The notes below the pieces were generated by a model. It did no database searches. It saw only the letters and a program-made list of their open reading frames with translations, and was not told where the DNA came from. Of a DNA stretch of 64,000 bases, positions 23,904 through 36,899 are shown piece after piece. The stretch lies in assembly GCA_946699065.1 (NCBI GenBank), contig CAMPDV010000380.1, positions 186,001 through 250,000 of the forward strand, read 5' to 3'. Position 1 is the stretch's first letter. Every line of letters starts with the position of its first letter. Position numbers and translations under genes: made by a program. The stretch is from Loxodes magnus. Taxonomy: Eukaryota; Ciliophora; Karyorelictea; Loxodida; Loxodidae.

Positions 23904-25513
23904 GCTTAAAATATTTTTTAATTAAGCAAAATTTATAAAATTTGATATTGCATTAAATTTTAAAATAAAAGCAAACGTTTAAATTAATATTATTAATTTT
24001 AAACTTTTTTTATTTTCATTCAAAGTTCTACAAATAATTAATTATTTTAGTTTTAAATTTAAATAAAAATATAAACTTTATTTATTTACTTTTGATATAA
24101 TAAAATAATTCATAAATTTAGCTATATTTACTATTTTTTTTATTCCATAGAATTATTTTATTTTTTTCTATTATTAGTCTATAAAATTAAGCTATTAATA
24201 TCTTTCTTTTATTTTTGCCAAGATTTTCTAGACCATATTTATTAGAAAGTTTAGATATCAGTAATAAATAGTATCAAACAGATATTTCAGCACCAAAAAC
24301 TTAAAGTATTTGAATTATTTCTTTCACAATTTGTTTATTTTAATTTTATTTAATCCATTAAAATAAATAATGCTATTTTATGAAAAACAAATAAACTTAA
24401 AAGTATTTTTAATTAAATTTCTTTAGCAATTTTAAAATTTAAAATTAATCAGATTTATATCAAATTTATTAAGAAATTATTTAAGATTAATAAAAGTTTT
24501 ATTCAAGATATAAAGTAAAACTTTTTTGAGCTTTTATTTAACAGAAATATTTCATATAATCTTTTAGAAAATATTAAAAAAATAAACAAAAGACAAGAAG
24601 AAATATGTAGATAAAACATAATTAAATCTATCTCAGAAAATCATTTTCTAAAATAACGTGCTAAGATGGTGATTTTAAATATAATTAAAAAAATTATATT
24701 TTCAAATGATTAAAATAAAGAATTTTAAAAATTATGATAATTTAAATAATAGCAAATTTATAAAATAAATATGATTAAAATATTTTTAGAGACTCTGTAA
24801 TAGATAATTGAAATTTCTTCAATGTTATTAGAAAGATAGTAAATTAATGAAATTACAAGAAAATACTAAAAAATAAGAAAAATAAATTAAAAAATTATTG
24901 ATTGAAAGAAATTTTTAAGATTTTAATCCTTTTAAATCATGCTTTATAATAATTTATTTACAAAAATGTATGGGAAACTTATGATTAGGTTTGCATAAAA
25001 AGATAACTGAAAAGGAATAAGAGATAATTCAGAAAAAATATAAAATCTATATCTAAGTTATATTATTAAACAAACAAATTCAAGATATTTTAATAGAAAA
25101 TTGGCAATCTCAGTAAAGTAGCTTACTCAATTTATTTTTCAGATAAAATGACAAGTCATTTCTGTGTTATAGTTAAATATTTTAAATAAATTAAAATTTT
25201 TGTTTAGGAAATACTGCAAAAAATATTTTTTTATTTTATCATTTAAATATTTTAGAATATTGTTATTATTATACAAACTAAGATTTAACGCTTTGCTAAA
25301 TTTTAGCACTTTTTGTTAATTAATTATTTAGAAAGTTAGTTATCATTTTTATAATTTTTTATGTTATAAATGCTTACTTTTTTTGCATACTCTTATAGTA
25401 TAATATTTTAATAATTACTAATAATTATTAGAAGACTCTGAGTTAAATTTTACTTTAAGATGAATAAATTAAACACTTTTTAGTAAAATTTATGAAAAAA
25501 CAAAAATATTTAA
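23904..25513. repeat. Long repeat R1, copy 2
   Basis: About 99% identical by eye to 1-1610 and in the same orientation. Unlike copy 1 it runs straight into repeat R2 at 25513/25514. The left boundary ('agtgcttaaa') coincides with the first base of the window in copy 1, so the true left limit of R1 is not defined here. Confidence 0.93.
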
Positions 25514-28500
25514 AAATTATAATTTAAAATTTTATATTTAGCAATATTTGTGATAAAGATAAATATTAAAAAATATTAAAATCTTACAAATCTAGCATCG
25601 ATTGACTTTTTAAATAAAGAAATTCAACAAAAAAATATAAAAAATTAAAATTGTTAAAAATGCTAAAAAATGCTAAAAAATTCTCTAACTCTCAGATTTT
25701 TATAATTAGCTTATTCGAAGATAGTTTATTTTTACTATTTTTCATCAATTATGGATGTATATATTGTAAAAGTACTAATTATTTTACTAATCTCAAATTT
25801 TAACTTCAGCTTAAATGGAAACTTTTAAATATTTGAATAAATAAGTAAACAAATTATTTAATTTTTTATTTTCTAATTCTTTTTCTAAACTTAATATGAA
25901 ATCCCGTAAAATGTTTTAAAAGTAATTTAATTCATATCAATATTAAGATTCTAACTTTAAATATTAAGTAAAGTAGCAAAATTAATTAAAATTTTGAATT
26001 AAAAACATATTTATTTTTTAATTTTATTGATTAAAATATACCTATAAATTAAAAAATATGAAACTAGGACCATTTTCTATTAAAAGAAGATTTAAAGTTT
26101 ATTTTAGAACAATAGAAATACAAATAAAATAAGATTAAATTTGTTGATAAATTTCTAATTAAAAAAATAAAATATAAATTATAGTAAATTTGAATATCAC
26201 TCTTGATTATTTAAATATTTTGAATCTAAAACTAAATTTTGTTGTTATTAAATTTTATAAAACTTACTCATTTATAATTACAAATTATAAGCTAAAATAA
26301 TATTATTATAATAATAGTATTTATAATTTATTTATGTATCTTATATTTATTATTTTTATAAATTTAATTTCATAGAAAAATAATTAATAATAATTAGTAT
26401 TTAATAATTAATGCAATCGTTTCTAATTTATAATTAAAATCAAAGTTGTCTAATTATAGAGAGATTGGAAAATGCTATTTTTTACTTAAAATAGATAATT
26501 AAAATTACATAAGAAAAAACTATTTATTTATAAAATAAATTATATCAATAGAGTATAAATCCCTTCTTATTTTTAGTTTACAAATATCCCTTTCTATTAA
26601 AAATCATTTTTTAAACATTTTCTACGAAACTAATTATAAAGGTATCTTTTGTAATCAATTAAAAACTCTATCAAGTTGATAAGTAGTATTTATACTTTTA
26701 TCGAAGAGAATTTTTTTCTAATTATATTATAGCAAGTGGTTATCATACTTTCAAATATATATAAAAATTAAAATATAAATTACATGCATTTTAAAGCCTT
26801 TGCATTATAAAAAATGTATTTTATAGAAATTAATTTAAACAAGAAATTATAAAGTAAATAAAGAATATAATAAATAATTTTACATCATGGATAGATTCTT
26901 TTTATCTATTATAAAAAATATTTAATTTCTTATTATATATTAAAATAATATATTTTTATATTTTACAAAATAGTTTTAATTAATTTTTCATTAAACTTTA
27001 GCAAAATATTTATAAATTAAAAAATATTTAGATATCAAATTTAAAATATTTAATTTGTAAAATGATTAAAAATGTAATAAAACTATAATATTATTTTAAG
27101 CTATAATTAGAAATTAAAGAAATTATAAAATTTATGTATCCTATTTAAAAATGATAGTTACTTCTTACTTAATTTTAAACTATAATTTACAATAACTGCT
27201 AATTTTTTATTATTATAATTATCTATATTATAAAATAAATATAAATTATATTAGCTTTATTATATTAATAAAAATACAAAAAAATGAGTGAGGAAATAAA
27301 GTAAATCTTAGTATTAAAAAAGAAGATATTAATAAGATTTAAATTATTATATTTAATTAATTTTAATTTTATATTACTTTATTATAGTATAAATATATAA
27401 AATTAATTCTTTTTACCATGAAAGATAATTAACTTTAATTTTTAACTATATGCAATATATCACAAATATTATATATATATACACTTTATATTCATAAACA
27501 AAAATAATTTATTTAAAAATTATAGTTTATAAATGTTATAATACTTTATCACTTTTAATTATATTATATTTAAAATACAATGTTTCATAGATTAAATGGA
27601 ATGTAAATTTAATAATCATTAATATAATTTGCCTTTTTATTTAAAAGTAAAAGTTTATTTGTTAGTTTAATTATTTACCCTCCTAACTATTTTACCTGTC
27701 TTATAGTTAATCTTGCAACTTATTTCTTTCTCCAGATTTATTTAAAGATTAATGAAAGAAAAAATAAATATGCTAGTATATAAAAATTATTTGATTATTA
27801 TGCTAAAACATAGATACTTAACCTAGAAATAATATATTGCTTTATATTATATGATAATTAAATTCTAGTCAGATTTAATTAATTTTACATTTAAAAAAAT
27901 TAACACTTTTTAATTTAGACTCATAAATTTAAAATCTTTATAGCTTTATAATATTAGCAATTTGGTATAAAGTTGTAATGTATTTATATAAAATGTAGAT
28001 TTTAGTTAAAAAGTTATAAATTAAAATAAAAGATAAAGACTAATTCTGATTAATTAGTTATCTATCTTGTTATTAATTAAACTACTAATAAAACATATTA
28101 ATAGAACTAGCAACTTTCTTCTAAATAATTAATATTTATTATAATAATTCTATAATTTTTAACCGCAATTTATAATATCTTTTGAATGAATTAAAGTAAT
28201 TAAATATTATATTATAAATGATTTAAATATAATATCAAACCATAAAATACTTTTATAAATATTAAAAGTAAATATTAATATTTTTCAGTTTTTAATTATT
28301 TTAAATGTTCACTAGCTTTATTTTATTATTTTCTTTATTTATTCTATCATCTTGTTAAAAGGCTTAAGTTATCTTTTTTTTATATTTTAATTAATTATCT
28401 CTACTTTTTAAGATAAGAGAACTTTGAGTGATATATCTTAACTAAATATGCTTATTAAAATTAAGTAAAATAGAATTTAATTTTTTGATCTTGTAAAAAT

Positions 28501-28980
28501 GAATTTAATCCTTTCCTCTTCTAATTACTTATTTGCTCAATTTAACCTGTATTTTAGACTAGGATTAATAGTTCATTTTTGAAATTATAGGCAGATTTGA
28601 CTGACAATTCGCTTATTTAAAGTTTTTTATTATTCTTTATATAAAAAATCTTACAATTTTTGTTCAATTAAGTTAAAAATTTTAAATTTATATCCTAAGA
28701 CAGTCATAACATCAATTTCACTTTCTTATCCTCAAAATTATCGGGATTTAATTTATCTTTCTTATCCATCTCTGATAACAATCTAATTTACCGAATTCAT
28801 TTATTTACATCAAAATTGATCTTCATTCAAGCTTTGCTTAATTCTAAAAAAGATAATTTCTATAAGAACTGAGATGTTTAATCTTATTATGATCTAAGCT
28901 ATCATTACCTCAAGAATTTCCTTCATTTACTATTTTAAATGTTTTTCTACTTTCATTAAGCCAATTATATTTTTAAGTTT
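25514..28980. repeat. Long repeat R2, copy 1
   Basis: Matches 60620-64000 in the same orientation over at least 3.4 kb. Identity is lower in the first kilobase, with small indels, and about 99% near 28400-28980. The second copy lacks about 95 bp corresponding to about 27930-28025, between short similar sequences, so that is a simple deletion. The second copy is cut by the window end, so R2 may extend further right. I see no terminal inverted repeat and no recognisable ORF. Confidence 0.93.
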
Positions 28981-29189
28981 GAGCTAGTATACTACTCAAG
29001 AAATATGAATAATAAAACATAAAAATATCTGTAAGCTGCTTCAAAACTTACACAGTCTTTTCTGCTTATAAAATATTTCGATTATGGAAAGAATTAGTAT
29101 TATGATGTATTAGTGACTATAGCAATTTATTATTAAATAACAAAAAAGTTTGATTCATTTTGCCTTATAATAGCATCTGGATTGAAAAA

Positions 29190-29850
29190 CAAAGGTTTTT
29201 TTTCAAATCCATGAGATCAACTTATCTTATTTAAAATATAAGGTTAAATCTCTAGAAATTGACCTCTAAAGGAAAAATTTGTCCAACTTATTTCTACCTT
29301 TCTTCAAATTGAAAATGCAAGAAATAAACTTTAGGCAGGAAATCTAATAGAACGGCATTCTATTTTGCAATAAATTGGTTTTAACGCAATTAAGTGCCTA
29401 TTTAGGTAAAAAACTCTATGATATCTTATCAGACTAATAATCTAAAAAATGTAATTAGAACTTAGAATGGGTTAATTAGAGCAGCTTCAAAATTAGACTC
29501 ACTTTTCATTAAAGGTTGGTAAATCTGTAAAATTAATTGGCTAAAGCTGCTAAAAGGTACCGATAAAAGCTGCAATCACAAGAAAATTCGATTCTTTACT
29601 TAAAAAATTTTTCTTGTAATAAAGTAGGAAACTTAAACCAAGAATAAATGATGAAGTTTTAAAGACTATGATATGCGGATCTGAGAGAAAGAGGTATATT
29701 ATGAGATGTAAGTACTTAAAGACAAGGCTCAAACTTAGAAAGGAAAAATTATCTGATTTTTACAGCCATTTTATCTTAGTTATTTTAAAAGAGAAATAAA
29801 ATCAATGCGTAAGATATGTTACTCAATTAAACTATATAATATATTAATAA
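29190..29850 (+). pseudogene. Coding-like fragment, unrecognised
   Basis: One + frame from about 29510 reads as a coherent basic protein (KVGKSVKLIGQSCQKVPIKA, later CGSERKRYIMRCKYLK) with Gln from TAA/TAG. Upstream (29200-29400) the signal is in another frame. No family is recognised. The antisense hydrophobic ORF at 29550-29732 is a shadow of it. Confidence 0.3.
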
Positions 29851-31240
29851 ACTCTATATCTAATTTAGATAAAGCTTTCAAAAAGCCATAAAATATTAAA
29901 GCTGTGTAAATAAATAAACTTAAGCTTAATTTAATCCCGCCTAAATTAGTTCCTGTCGTCATGATTTAATAGTTTTTAAATTTAAAATAATATTATTAAC
30001 TAAACTAAGCTTTTTTAACTATTTTTCCTTCCTTTTATATCTACTTTAACACTTAATTGTCATGTTTCTGATTTTTTTTAATTAAAAAGATTCTTTCTGT
30101 TAAATGTAAAATCCTTAGACAATTTTAAGGAATAGATTCTTAAATCTATTTTTATCCCAATTCTCTATTTATTCAATCTGATTATTCATTACAATTAAGT
30201 AGCAATGATTTACTTTAATATGCTAGTATGTTTAGTGAAAAGATATAAAGTGAATAATAAAGAATAGGGATTAGAGAGTTATATATAGGTGTGATACAGA
30301 TGATAAGTGTATGCTAACCTTTTAGTAATAGTTAAAAGGTATGAAAATGGATATTGAGTTGTGTAAAAGCAAACTACTATTTTACTTTAAATCATTCTTT
30401 ATCATACTAACATTTTCATATCATTTTTGCCCTTTAACTTAAGCTCATCTAATTATCTAATAATTATTCTAAGAAAAGTGGAAATAAACTAATTTTTGGC
30501 TGTAATGGTTGCCTAATAAAAGAAAGTTTAAAATAATATTGTAGCTTAAGTTTTAGTTAATAGATATATAGAGATAATTAATTACTTTTTATTAATTCTA
30601 TTATATAGCATTATAATTCTAAACATCATTACTTATACTCATTACTTTCATTATTTATCAACTTACCATTTTATCTATTATTACTATCATCTACTAAGAT
30701 ATTTTCCTTCTATCTCATTCAGCTTCTAAGTTTCTATATATTAAACTCTAAGTTATTCTAAAGTAAATAAAAACTAATTTAATCTACCTAATAAGCACTA
30801 ATTCTTATAGCTTATGAACTAGTACATTATTAAATTTAATATATCTACTACCAATCATCTACAATCCTACTTCTTTCAATCTATTTATCATTTCTGTATT
30901 ATCAACGTTTTAACTATACCCTTTAATAATAAATTTATTAATTATCATATTTAAGCTTTCAATCAACATTCTCTTATATTAATTTAATATAAATCTAATT
31001 CTTTTTAAGCATTGTTATAAAGATGCTATAAACATTCTTATTAATCATTCTTATTTTCTCTTACATTTTAAAATTCCTTTCTCTTTAATTTACATTACCT
31101 AAGTTAGTCCAATACTCTTTTTACTTTATATTAACTCTAGTTTTAAAATATAAGAGACTCCTTCTAAAATTATCAAATTAGGAGTTAATATTTGTAATTA
31201 TATCCTATTAATCACTGAGACTATTACTCACTTCCTAGCA
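29851..31240. other. AT-rich intergenic DNA, nothing recognised
   Basis: No motif, RNA gene or array seen. Confidence 0.45.
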
Positions 31241-32160
31241 GCATTCGAGAAATTTTCTTAGAGAGTAATTAGATTAAACTCTGCTCTACTAAGATTCCTT
31301 AAAATCTTGAGGTGCTTTATCTCAGAATAGCAAGTTAACTTTTATCCTTCTAATAAGTTTGATTTCAGACTCACTTATTAGGCTGTAAATGAACTTAATC
31401 TGATTTATTTATTTAGACAAAGCCCATTAATTTTGAAAGTTTTAAAAGCCGTAATTCGATATAATTTAAAGTGATAACTAGATAGACCAGCTCAAAGATT
31501 TTAGTCAGATGAAGTTATTTAATGAATTGCAATGATTTAAGTAGTAAAGAGAGCATATCCTAATTATTACCAAGACTAGATAGCTTAGAGATTTTAATAT
31601 AAATTGGAATTAACTGTCTTAGCTGTAACTGCCTAAGGCTTTAAGTCTTAAAATTTTGATCAAACAATGTGAGCCATCTGGAGTTTTAGTAAAAGGCTAT
31701 AGATCTTACTGTCCAATCTGAGAAGGAGAACTGCTTGAAGAAGATGAATTGAATAGGAAATGTCACAAACCTAGTAAGTACAAACTTAATAGAAGATTAA
31801 TATAATAGATAGATAATGCCTGATCATTTTTTAGTAGACAGCAAAGGTAAAAATATCGCATATCTGAATATATGAGATAGATATCTAATAATGCTATTTT
31901 CTAACTTTGCAGAATCTCAACTTAAATCAAAATCACATCTAAGATTTCCCATTATCAACTCCAAGAAGCTGATAAAACTGATAGTTAGACAAAACTAAAT
32001 CTTTAAAGTTTCTTGAAATGCTGATTTCTTAAAGTTGTCAGAAATTGAATTTTCCTTAAACTAATTAAAAATTCTGAAAAATTTGGATAGTTATACTTAG
32101 TTGTAGTGCTTGAGGTTTCATATTATAAAAGTGAATCTTAAGAGAAAGAGCCCATTAAGA
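31241..32160 (+). pseudogene. LRR-like protein fragment
   Basis: The + strand encodes leucine-rich-repeat-like sequence: LIKLIVRQNQIFKVSWNADF followed by LKLSEIEFSLNQLKILKNL near 31960-32090, with Leu/Ile spacing of about 23-25 residues, and an earlier similar run RLDSLEILIQIGINCLSCN near 31580-31640. The Trp in the first run is a TGA codon. At 31700-31760 YCPIWEGELLEEDELNRKCH resembles a small Cys-rich module with one Cys replaced by a TGA codon. The frame changes between these pieces, so the gene is either broken or contains introns. It lies head to tail with the next coding-like region and could be one gene with it. Function is unknown. Confidence 0.42.
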
Positions 32161-32760
32161 TGTAAAGTTTGACTTTCCTTGAAAATATATACTTACGATA
32201 AAATCAATTTGATTGTAAGTATTACCAATTTTAAAGTAGATGCTAAAGCTCTTAAAATAGAAAGTCAGCTAAGAGACAGTAAAATTAGAAAAACACGAGT
32301 AACAAAATAAAAATTAGAGTTTTAATCAATCTAGTTTAAGAACAAGTTAGAGTAACTAAATTATAATATAGTATGAAAGGATTAAAACCTTAGATTAGGA
32401 TTAAATAGATGAAAATAAAAACAAGAACTTAAATTTATGGCTGGGAATCTTGCTGATCTACTAAGTGAGAAAATTAAAATAGCAAGCTATTAAGAAAATT
32501 CTTAGTAAAAGTTAAATAACTTAAAGTGTGCTAATTAGTAGCTTTTAAAAGACTAATATCACTTATAGTTGAAAATTAGACTAATTCCAAGAGATGGGTA
32601 AGATTCTTTTAAATCCTTTTTGAAAGCTAAGATCCGTTTCACCTAAGAAGATCTTCATTTCATCCATACTTCTTAAGAAATTAAAAAGACTAAGGATTTT
32701 TAAAGCTTCATGGTTATCAAAATTTAGCACTATCATAACTGAAAGCACAACTGAATAGAC

Positions 32761-34600
32761 TTAAGATTGGAATGAAATAGTAGCTCTAAAATATAAAGAA
32801 GAACTCAATGAAATAAAGCTAAATTCCATTAGATATTTGTTTAAAAGCATCAAAGAGACATATTCAGAAAAATCTAAGTCTTATTCTCAACAAGCAAGTT
32901 AGAATACTATTGGTATGTAATGTGATGCAGCTTGATCATCAAAGATATAAACTGAAGATTTACAACTTAAGTTTATCATTAGGAAGATTTTCTAAAATGT
33001 TTTCAACAGAGCATTTTAAGAATAAATAAGGTTTAACCAATCTTGAAAGATAAAATTAAACTAATCAGTAGATATAGAAAAATTTAGTGAGGTAAAGCAG
33101 CTAGATATAGACAAATTAAGCTCTGATATCCCGGAAGAACTAAGTAAAAGAAAATTTAAAAAATTTATAAAATTTACGAGTTCCAAAATAATTAAACTAA
33201 AAAGAGTAATAATAGAGAAGTAGTCAACGTTTGTAATTAGAAGCATTATGAGGATAAGACAGAATATTTTTAAATTTTTCTTTACTATCTCCAGATCTAC
33301 TTGGAGATATTAATTAAAGTAAAGCAATAAATTTAGAAAAAATAATGATAATCAAAATATAAGCGACAGGTTGAATAGTAAATGAAGATATGATAAAAAA
33401 TAATAAAATTTAAAGAATCAAAAAGTTATGTTGTTTCAGAGTGTTTCAGTAATAAGCTCTCAGATTCAGTTAAATTTAGAAAGCCATTTAAATTCTTATT
33501 AGATATACTAGTATAAAAAACTCCTTAAGTTTTATAAAGCCTATAACAATATTAGAGCGAAAAGGGATTCAATTTATGCTATATGATTAAATAGTTCAGA
33601 AAAAATCAGTCTATTCTATTAACTTAAGCTAAACATCCAAGAAGTTAGGGATATATAGAAAGTTAACGAATGCTAAGATAAAAGAAATGATAATAAAAAA
33701 GAGGTAAAGAAGCATACTTTGGCTTAAGGATACAATATCAATAAGAATGTCTTGTATGAAAAGTTCCTCGTCTACCTTGTTCAAATAGAACCTTGAAAAA
33801 AAAGCTAAAAAGTAATAGCAAATGACTTTAAAAGAAACTTCAGTATCTAGAAAAAATATCAAAGTATATTGGTTGAATTAAAAAAGTAAGGATTTATGCA
33901 TAAAATACTAAGAAAATCTAAAATTATCAAAGTAAAATAATAAATAGCTGTTTATTAAAGAAAGAAAATTGAGATATCTACTAAGGAAAAAAGGAAATAA
34001 AAGGAAAAAGAGCTTTCTAGATTGTAGAGATATATGAAGTAGAAGTTTAAATTCACAGATCATTAGATTATTGATTTAGCACTTTAAGATGTTCTAAACT
34101 GTTTGAAATAAAAATAGATTGATGAGTACTAAAAGCTAATTTGTTTAGATAAAAAGAGCCTAAAAAGTTTTTAAATTCAGAGAAGGTCTTGAATAAAGAT
34201 GCTAGTTGTTAATTAAAAAAATGAAGTGATAGTCATCAAACACGATCAAATAGTAGATTTACTCGTCTAATTAAAAGAACTAAAGAAGACATATTTTCTG
34301 AATCAAAATATGTTTATATTACAAGGTAAATTTCTGCCTTTAAAAGATTTAGAAGTGAAGCAATATAAATTGAACAGTAGATAACTCACAGGCAAAGACT
34401 TTATACATATTCTCTTTCAATAATTTTTTCAATCGAGCTGTTAAAGCTTGCTGAGAATTAACGTCATTTTGGTATGTATGGTAAATTTTTTATATGTAAG
34501 ATTAAGAAATTATAAGAACTTTATCAACGATATCACCAAGAAAGTTTTAAATATGAGTAATTTAATATTTTATTGTATAGGTAAAATAGCAAAGAATTGA
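32761..34600 (+). pseudogene. Long Lys/Ser/Gln-rich coding-like region
   Basis: A single + frame remains protein-like for several hundred codons, starting near EELNEIKLNSIRYLFKSIKE (about 32790) and passing IDKLSSDIPEELSKRKFKK (about 33105-33160). TAA/TAG serve as Gln and TGA as occasional Trp. Amphipathic and coiled-coil-like periods are common. A second coherent stretch (FILQGKFLPLKDLEVKQYKL) lies near 34315-34380. No catalytic motif is seen. The hydrophobic minus-strand ORFs at 33061 and 33629 are shadows. It may be the C-terminal part of the LRR-like gene upstream. Confidence 0.42.
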
Positions 34601-34839
34601 ATGATACTCAGTCTTTAAAGTATTTAATTATAAAATAAAGCTTAGCAGGGTAAACAAAGCTTACACCTATAAATTATATGAACTGATTAACATAAATGCT
34701 AACTGAATTTTGCTTCTGTTTACGAAAATTTCAGAATATTTGAGCAAATAATAAACTCTTAATATGGATTCAACGTTTCACAGAAGCCCCTTGTTCTACG
34801 ATAGCTTAAAGCAAATTAAAGAAGCAAGTATAGCAGAAA

Positions 34840-35330
34840 GACATAAACCTAAACTAATTTTCTTTGGCAAAGAAATAGTAAATTCTTTCATTGAAGTATT
34901 TACTAGAAATCTTGTCTGGAAACATGAGAAAATGAACTACTAAGCTTCAATAATTGTAAAGAGCAAGAAATATATAACCTTCATTGAGAAAATTTTTCTT
35001 CCAGACTGCTAAATCTATTTTCTTTTCCAACAAAGAGAGTTAACTCAGTTTTCTATTCTTAAATCTGATTAGCATGGCAAGCTCTAAACAAATGGAAATT
35101 CTTCTTATATATCAGCTTAAGCACTTTCTATAATACTCTTCTTTGTTATGGGTTTAAAATAATTAAATTATCTTCATATGTTTATAATTTACTTGGCAAA
35201 TAAGGTTCTGACTTGTCCTCAGTCGCTTTCTTAGGATAAAGATAAATTAAAAGGAAAAAATTTTAATTTTTATGGGATTGCCAGTTACTCAAGTAAAGGT
35301 TAATCAAGATCAACAACCTTGAAGTGAAAA
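34840..35330 (+). pseudogene. Coding-like fragment with faint kinase-like helix
   Basis: One + frame reads KPKLIFFGKEIVNSFIEVF and later ISAQALSIILFFVMGLKQLN followed by YLHMF. The second stretch resembles the helix that precedes the catalytic loop in protein kinases ('...GLxYLH'). No HRD, DFG or glycine-loop motif follows. I therefore treat kinase ancestry as a weak suggestion only; if true, this is a decayed or truncated copy. No start or stop can be assigned. Confidence 0.25.
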
Positions 35331-35450
35331 TGTTTTTAAGTTCTAGAGTAGTGCATAGGCCTTTTTACTAAAGTAAAGCATTCTCTTAGTTTATTGAACT
35401 AGAATTATGAGACAATTAGTAGTGCTTGAATAACTTGTATTTTTTGAGTA

Positions 35451-36890
35451 TCAATTAATGATTAAATTTCTTCTTTTTAATTACTTAATATTAATACAGC
35501 TTTATCATAGTTAAGACACCCTAGGTTTAAGTATAGATACTAGCTATCTAATTACTATTGAATATTAAAATAGGAAGTAATAAAAATTGCTGATTATTAG
35601 TATCCTACTAATAACTGTAATATAACTGAAATAAGCTTTATACTAGTAATTGATAAGCTAATAATTAGCATCTACTTTGAACAAATAGCTTTAAATATTG
35701 ATAAGCTTACTTAAAGAATGTACATTTAGGTTTTAAATTAAACAAATAAAGGCATAAGTTATTAGTGTCCTAGTTATTACTTATATTTATATAATATCTT
35801 TTAGATAATTTTTCAATCTATTATTTCAAAGTATCTTTAGCTAATTAATGTAACAATTTTAGACTTATAAAAGCTAATTAAATTCCATAAGAGAAGCATA
35901 CAAAGATACTAAACTATTACATTCAAGCTTTCAAAAGGGAATAGTATTTCTCTTGGTGTTTTGCTTAAATGAATTAGAACATTAGAAGGATTAATAATTT
36001 ACTCATTCACTATTCTTGAAATATTCCTTTAGTTATTTACTAATATATAATAACTAACCCATCAAGCACTGCCAACATTATAAACAAGTTTCAGTTAGTA
36101 ACGTTTCTATTAAGCATAACTGTCTTTTAAAAAGATTATATTAAGTGAGAATCTTAAGATAAACATATCTAAGGAGATTGAGAATATAAAATAGATTTTT
36201 TGTAGCTTGAGATTAAATAACTAAATGCTAATATTAGTATTACTAGATTAGCTATAAGAACAATCTTTAAATTGTAGTCCTAACACTATTAATATTAACC
36301 TTACTTGCTATAAAGCTATTTAATCCTAATAATATTTCTATTGCTTATTAATATTTTACCTCTAATATCATTCTTTTATATTTAACATTAAATATATACC
36401 AGTCTAAGTTTTTACTCTCATTTCAATAGTAATCAATCAAGCTTCTAACAAACTTACACAAAAAGGCTAAACTCTAATCTAAATTTTTACCTGCTTTTGA
36501 AGAATATTACAAAGAAAATAAATCTTAATAGTAAAGTAGAGTGTCTAAGATAATTGCTGAAACTAAATTAACTAATATTATTTAAATAAAGCTTCAAAAC
36601 ATTATTAAGAGACAACTAGATTTATTATTAAACTAATTTCCTTAAGACATCGCTTGAAAAATAGAAGGAGCATTATATTGGTAGAAATAAAAAACTTTAT
36701 TTTAAGACTAAAGATCTTAGATTAAATTCAGTCCCTCTATGATACATAAAATGTATAATAAGTAGAATAAATACATTAAAAAGGATAAATAAATAGAAGT
36801 TGATAGAAAGTTGAAGCTAGAGAGTTTGTAGATTATAAATAAATCTAAAACCTTAGTATTAAACTGTAGTTAAATAAGAGATTTATTTTT
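35451..36890. other. AT-rich intergenic DNA, nothing recognised
   Basis: No motif, RNA gene or repeat array found between the + strand coding-like block and the - strand beta-helix region. Confidence 0.45.
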
Positions 36891-36899
36891 GGAGAACGG

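Noticed and set aside
33061..33862. Two hydrophobic minus-strand ORFs
   Set aside because: Antisense to a long Lys/Gln-rich + strand frame.
34840..35330. Protein kinase call
   Set aside because: Only one helix-like stretch resembles a kinase; HRD, DFG and the glycine loop are absent, so kept only as a weak suggestion.
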